Shown here one piece after another: positions 5,147 to 6,887 of a stretch of 6,887 bases of DNA. The position numbers were made by a program, and so were the translations under genes. The notes under the pieces were generated by a model, which made no database searches, was not told the DNA's origin, and saw nothing but the letters and a program-made list of their open reading frames with translations. The DNA comes from an uncultured Collinsella sp. (GTDB lineage: Bacteria; Actinomycetota; Coriobacteriia; Coriobacteriales; Coriobacteriaceae): contig CABVBR010000110.1 of NCBI GenBank assembly GCA_902496645.1, forward strand, positions 1 through 6,887, written 5' to 3'. How positions within the stretch are numbered: position 1 is the stretch's first letter; each line of letters opens with the position of its first letter.

Positions 5147-5887
5147 TTAGGCAAACATGACCTGGTCAAACGTATAGAAGCCGGGTTCGCGGGTGACGAG
5201 CTTTTGCGCGGCTGCCAAGGCGCCGTTGACAAAGATCTGACGGCTCGTGGCGCGGTGGGTGAGCGTGACCTCCTCGTCCTGGCCAAAGAAACTCACTTCG
5301 TGCACGCCGGCAACAGTGCCACCGCGCAGCGAGTGCATGCCGATTTCCTTGGGATCGCGAGCGCCGCACATGCCCTCGCGGCCATAGACGGGGTGGTAGC
5401 CTGCCTCGGGCTCGGCTTCGACGACGGCGTCGAGTAGCAGCTTGGCAGTGCCGCTCGGGGCGTCGACCTTTTGGTTGTGGTGCGTCTCGACAATCTCGCA
5501 GTCAAAGCCGGGCAGCTCACGCGTGGCCTGGGCCACTAGATGGCGCAGGGCTGCGATGCCGATGGAGTAATTGCCCGAGTGCATGACGCGGGCGTTCTGA
5601 CCCAGCTCGCGCAGGCGGTCCATCTGATCGGGCGTGTAGCCCGTGGTGCCCGAGACCAACGCGGCGCCCGTGCGCTCGACATAGGCGATGACGGCGTGGA
5701 AGGTCGCGACGTTCGAAAAGTCGATGATGACGTCGGCTGCCGGGGCGTTCTCGAACTCGGACAAGTCGAAGCCGATCTGGGCCACGATATCAAAAACGGG
5801 CTGCCCAGCGGCATTGACAATGCCCTCGGCGGTAGTGCGGATGAGCGAGCCCATGCGGCCCGTTCCCATAATGACGGCCTTAATCAA
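5147..5887 (-). CDS. dapB: 4-hydroxy-tetrahydrodipicolinate reductase
   Basis: DapB reduces the DapA product to tetrahydrodipicolinate with NAD(P)H, the substrate that DapH then acetylates. The 246-residue protein has the nucleotide-binding GTGRMG (8-13), DFSN (56-59), GTTGY (80-84), NYSIGIAAL (106-114) and the signature ETHHNQKVDAPSGTA (134-148), with H136/H137 and K140 corresponding to the E. coli catalytic histidine pair and lysine. The start is TTG at 5885-5887: AAGGGAG lies nine bases upstream inside dapA, and starting there gives the standard MIKAVIMGTG beginning. The next ATG would cut into the glycine loop. The gene overlaps the dapA end by eight bases, which suggests translational coupling between the two enzymes. 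A 39-bp gap separates it from dapH. Confidence 0.96.
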   Translation of the reverse strand: MIKAVIMGTGRMGSLIRTTAEGIVNAAGQPVFDIVAQIGFDLSEFENAPAADVIIDFSNVATFHAVIAYVERTGAALVSGTTGYTPDQMDRLRELGQNARVMHSGNYSIGIAALRHLVAQATRELPGFDCEIVETHHNQKVDAPSGTAKLLLDAVVEAEPEAGYHPVYGREGMCGARDPKEIGMHSLRGGTVAGVHEVSFFGQDEEVTLTHRATSRQIFVNGALAAAQKLVTREPGFYTFDQVMFA

Positions 5888-6770
5888 GCAGACCAGCTCC
5901 CTTCAGAGCATCGGTAAGTGCGGCGCGCGTGTCGTCTGCCATGGGGCAAAGCGGCATGCGGTAGTTTGCCTCGATCATACCCATCTGAGCGAGCGCTTCT
6001 TTAACGGGGATGGGGTTGACCTCACTAAAGAGGGCGTTGATGAGCGGCTGGCCGGCAATCTGGATATCGCGGGCGCGCGCCACGTCACCGTCCAAATAGG
6101 CGCGGCACATGTCATGCACAAGCTGCGGCTGAATGTCGGCCCACACGCTGATGGTGCCCGAGGCGCCCAAGCTCATGAGCGGTACGGTCAGCGCGTCCTC
6201 GCCCGAATACATGCGGAAGTCGTCGGACAGCAGGTGCGCGATCTTTGCGGCATAGGCGACGTTACCTGAGGCCTCCTTGATGCCCATGATGTTGGGGTGC
6301 GCGGCCAGGCGCTCCACGTTGCGCTCGCTGATGCCGCAGCCGCAGCGGCCGGGGATGTTGTACAGGATGCAGGGGATGTCCACAGCATCGGCGACGGTCT
6401 TAAAGTGCTGATAGATACCCTCTTCGTTAGACTTGTTGTAGTAGGGGGTAATGAGTAACAGACCGTCGGCTCCCAAGCCCTGGTAGGTGAGCGACTTGGT
6501 GAGCATGGTTTGCGTGGAGTTGGAGCCCGAGCCGGCGATGACGGGGACGCGTCCTGCAACCTGCTTGACCACGGCGGCGACGACGGAGTTGTCCTCGTCA
6601 TCGGTCATCGTGGCGCTCTCGCCGGTGGTGCCCAGGGTGAGGATGGCGTCGGTGCCATTTTGCAGGTGGAAATCGATAAGGCGCTCGAGCGCGTCAAAGT
6701 CGACGCTGCCGTCCTTTTTAAACGGCGTGACGAGGGCGGCGATCGAACCCTCGAGGTTGCGGATATCCAT
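5880..6770 (-). CDS. dapA: 4-hydroxy-tetrahydrodipicolinate synthase
   Basis: DapA condenses pyruvate with L-aspartate 4-semialdehyde, the committed step of diaminopimelate and lysine synthesis. The 296-residue TIM-barrel protein has GTTGES (47-52, with T48/T49 for the proton relay), TPYYNKSNEEG (108-118, Y111), LYNIPGR (136-142, with Y137 and R142) and GIKEASGN (163-170, Schiff-base lysine K165). Numbering parallels E. coli with an offset of about four, so no active-site residue is missing. ATG 6770 is chosen because AAGGAG lies six bases upstream and the product begins as in the family. However, the same frame stays open without a stop from this ATG to the right edge of the window, so a longer product cannot be excluded. 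First visible gene of the dapA-dapB-dapH operon; its promoter lies outside the window or in a preceding gene. Feedback control by lysine cannot be judged here. Confidence 0.96.
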   Translation of the reverse strand: MDIRNLEGSIAALVTPFKKDGSVDFDALERLIDFHLQNGTDAILTLGTTGESATMTDDEDNSVVAAVVKQVAGRVPVIAGSGSNSTQTMLTKSLTYQGLGADGLLLITPYYNKSNEEGIYQHFKTVADAVDIPCILYNIPGRCGCGISERNVERLAAHPNIMGIKEASGNVAYAAKIAHLLSDDFRMYSGEDALTVPLMSLGASGTISVWADIQPQLVHDMCRAYLDGDVARARDIQIAGQPLINALFSEVNPIPVKEALAQMGMIEANYRMPLCPMADDTRAALTDALKGAGLLD

Positions 6771-6887
6771 GTTCTTCTCCTTCGCTTCCGCGATCTGGAT
6801 GCGTTTGTTCCATTGGGCGGCGACGGCCAGGCGTTCGTCCTGGGCGCGGCGACGGGCGCTTTCGGCGCGCGACTTTGCCAGCAGCTC
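6771..6887 (-). other. Open reading frame stretch upstream of dapA, cut by the window edge
   Basis: The 117 bases upstream of dapA are open in all three minus-strand frames. The frame shared with dapA looks most like protein: 39 codons rich in Ala, Arg, Glu and Lys (SRAESARRRAQDERLAV, then NKRIQIAEAKEKN), with mostly G/C third positions and a helical, charged character. There is no ATG in it and no stop before the dapA start. It is either an N-terminal extension of DapA, or an untranslated leader that is open by chance because of high GC. I do not recognise the peptide. The dapA Shine-Dalgarno AAGGAG is at 6777-6782. Confidence 0.4.

Noticed and set aside
4658..5437. 259-codon plus-strand frame across dapH and dapB
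   Set aside because: Antisense to two well-recognised enzymes, spans their intergenic gap, and has the Asp/Ala/Val/Gly-rich composition typical of shadow frames.
5540..5917. 125-codon plus-strand frame opposite dapB
   Set aside because: Shadow of dapB with no ribosome-binding site and no family resemblance.

Overview
The window looks like ordinary chromosome from a high-GC, Gram-positive gut-type anaerobe. Gene content, codon preference (strong third-position G/C) and the style of the intergenic spacers suggest the Coriobacteriia, perhaps Collinsella or a relative. This is inference from family resemblance, because no rRNA or other definitive marker is present. No tRNA, rRNA, CRISPR array, transposase or phage gene is visible.

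Layout, left to right. (1) The 3' part of a PLP-dependent class I/II aminotransferase of the DapL/AlaC type (+ strand), cut by the window edge. (2) A roughly 200 bp spacer with a strong hairpin, leading into an L-lactate dehydrogenase gene (+) that ends in a clear rho-independent terminator. (3) A DUF2974/Mbeg1-like alpha/beta-hydrolase gene (+), bracketed on both sides by near-identical inverted-repeat elements (TGGTGCA-N17-TGCACCA); the upstream copy is followed by a 19-bp perfect tandem duplication. (4) A gene for a nucleoid-associated protein of the NA37/YejK family (+). (5) A convergent junction with a bidirectional terminator. (6) A minus-strand lysine/diaminopimelate operon, transcribed right to left: dapA, dapB (8-bp overlap, TTG start), then dapH (39-bp gap).

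How the genes work together. DapA condenses pyruvate with aspartate semialdehyde, DapB reduces the product to tetrahydrodipicolinate, and DapH acetylates that. This is the acetylase branch of meso-diaminopimelate synthesis, feeding peptidoglycan and lysine. The next step needs an aminotransferase. The gene at the left edge is a candidate for that step, but it could equally be an alanine or LL-DAP aminotransferase. The acetyl-DAP deacetylase and epimerase are not in the window. Lactate dehydrogenase regenerates NAD+ from pyruvate, which is also a DapA substrate. The hydrolase and nucleoid-protein genes have no evident link to these pathways.

No new multi-gene system is apparent. The items most worth a second look are the paired inverted-repeat elements around the hydrolase gene, the reading frame that continues open upstream of dapA to the window edge, the large hairpin in the ldh leader, and the predicted loss of both fructose-1,6-bisphosphate-binding residues in the lactate dehydrogenase.
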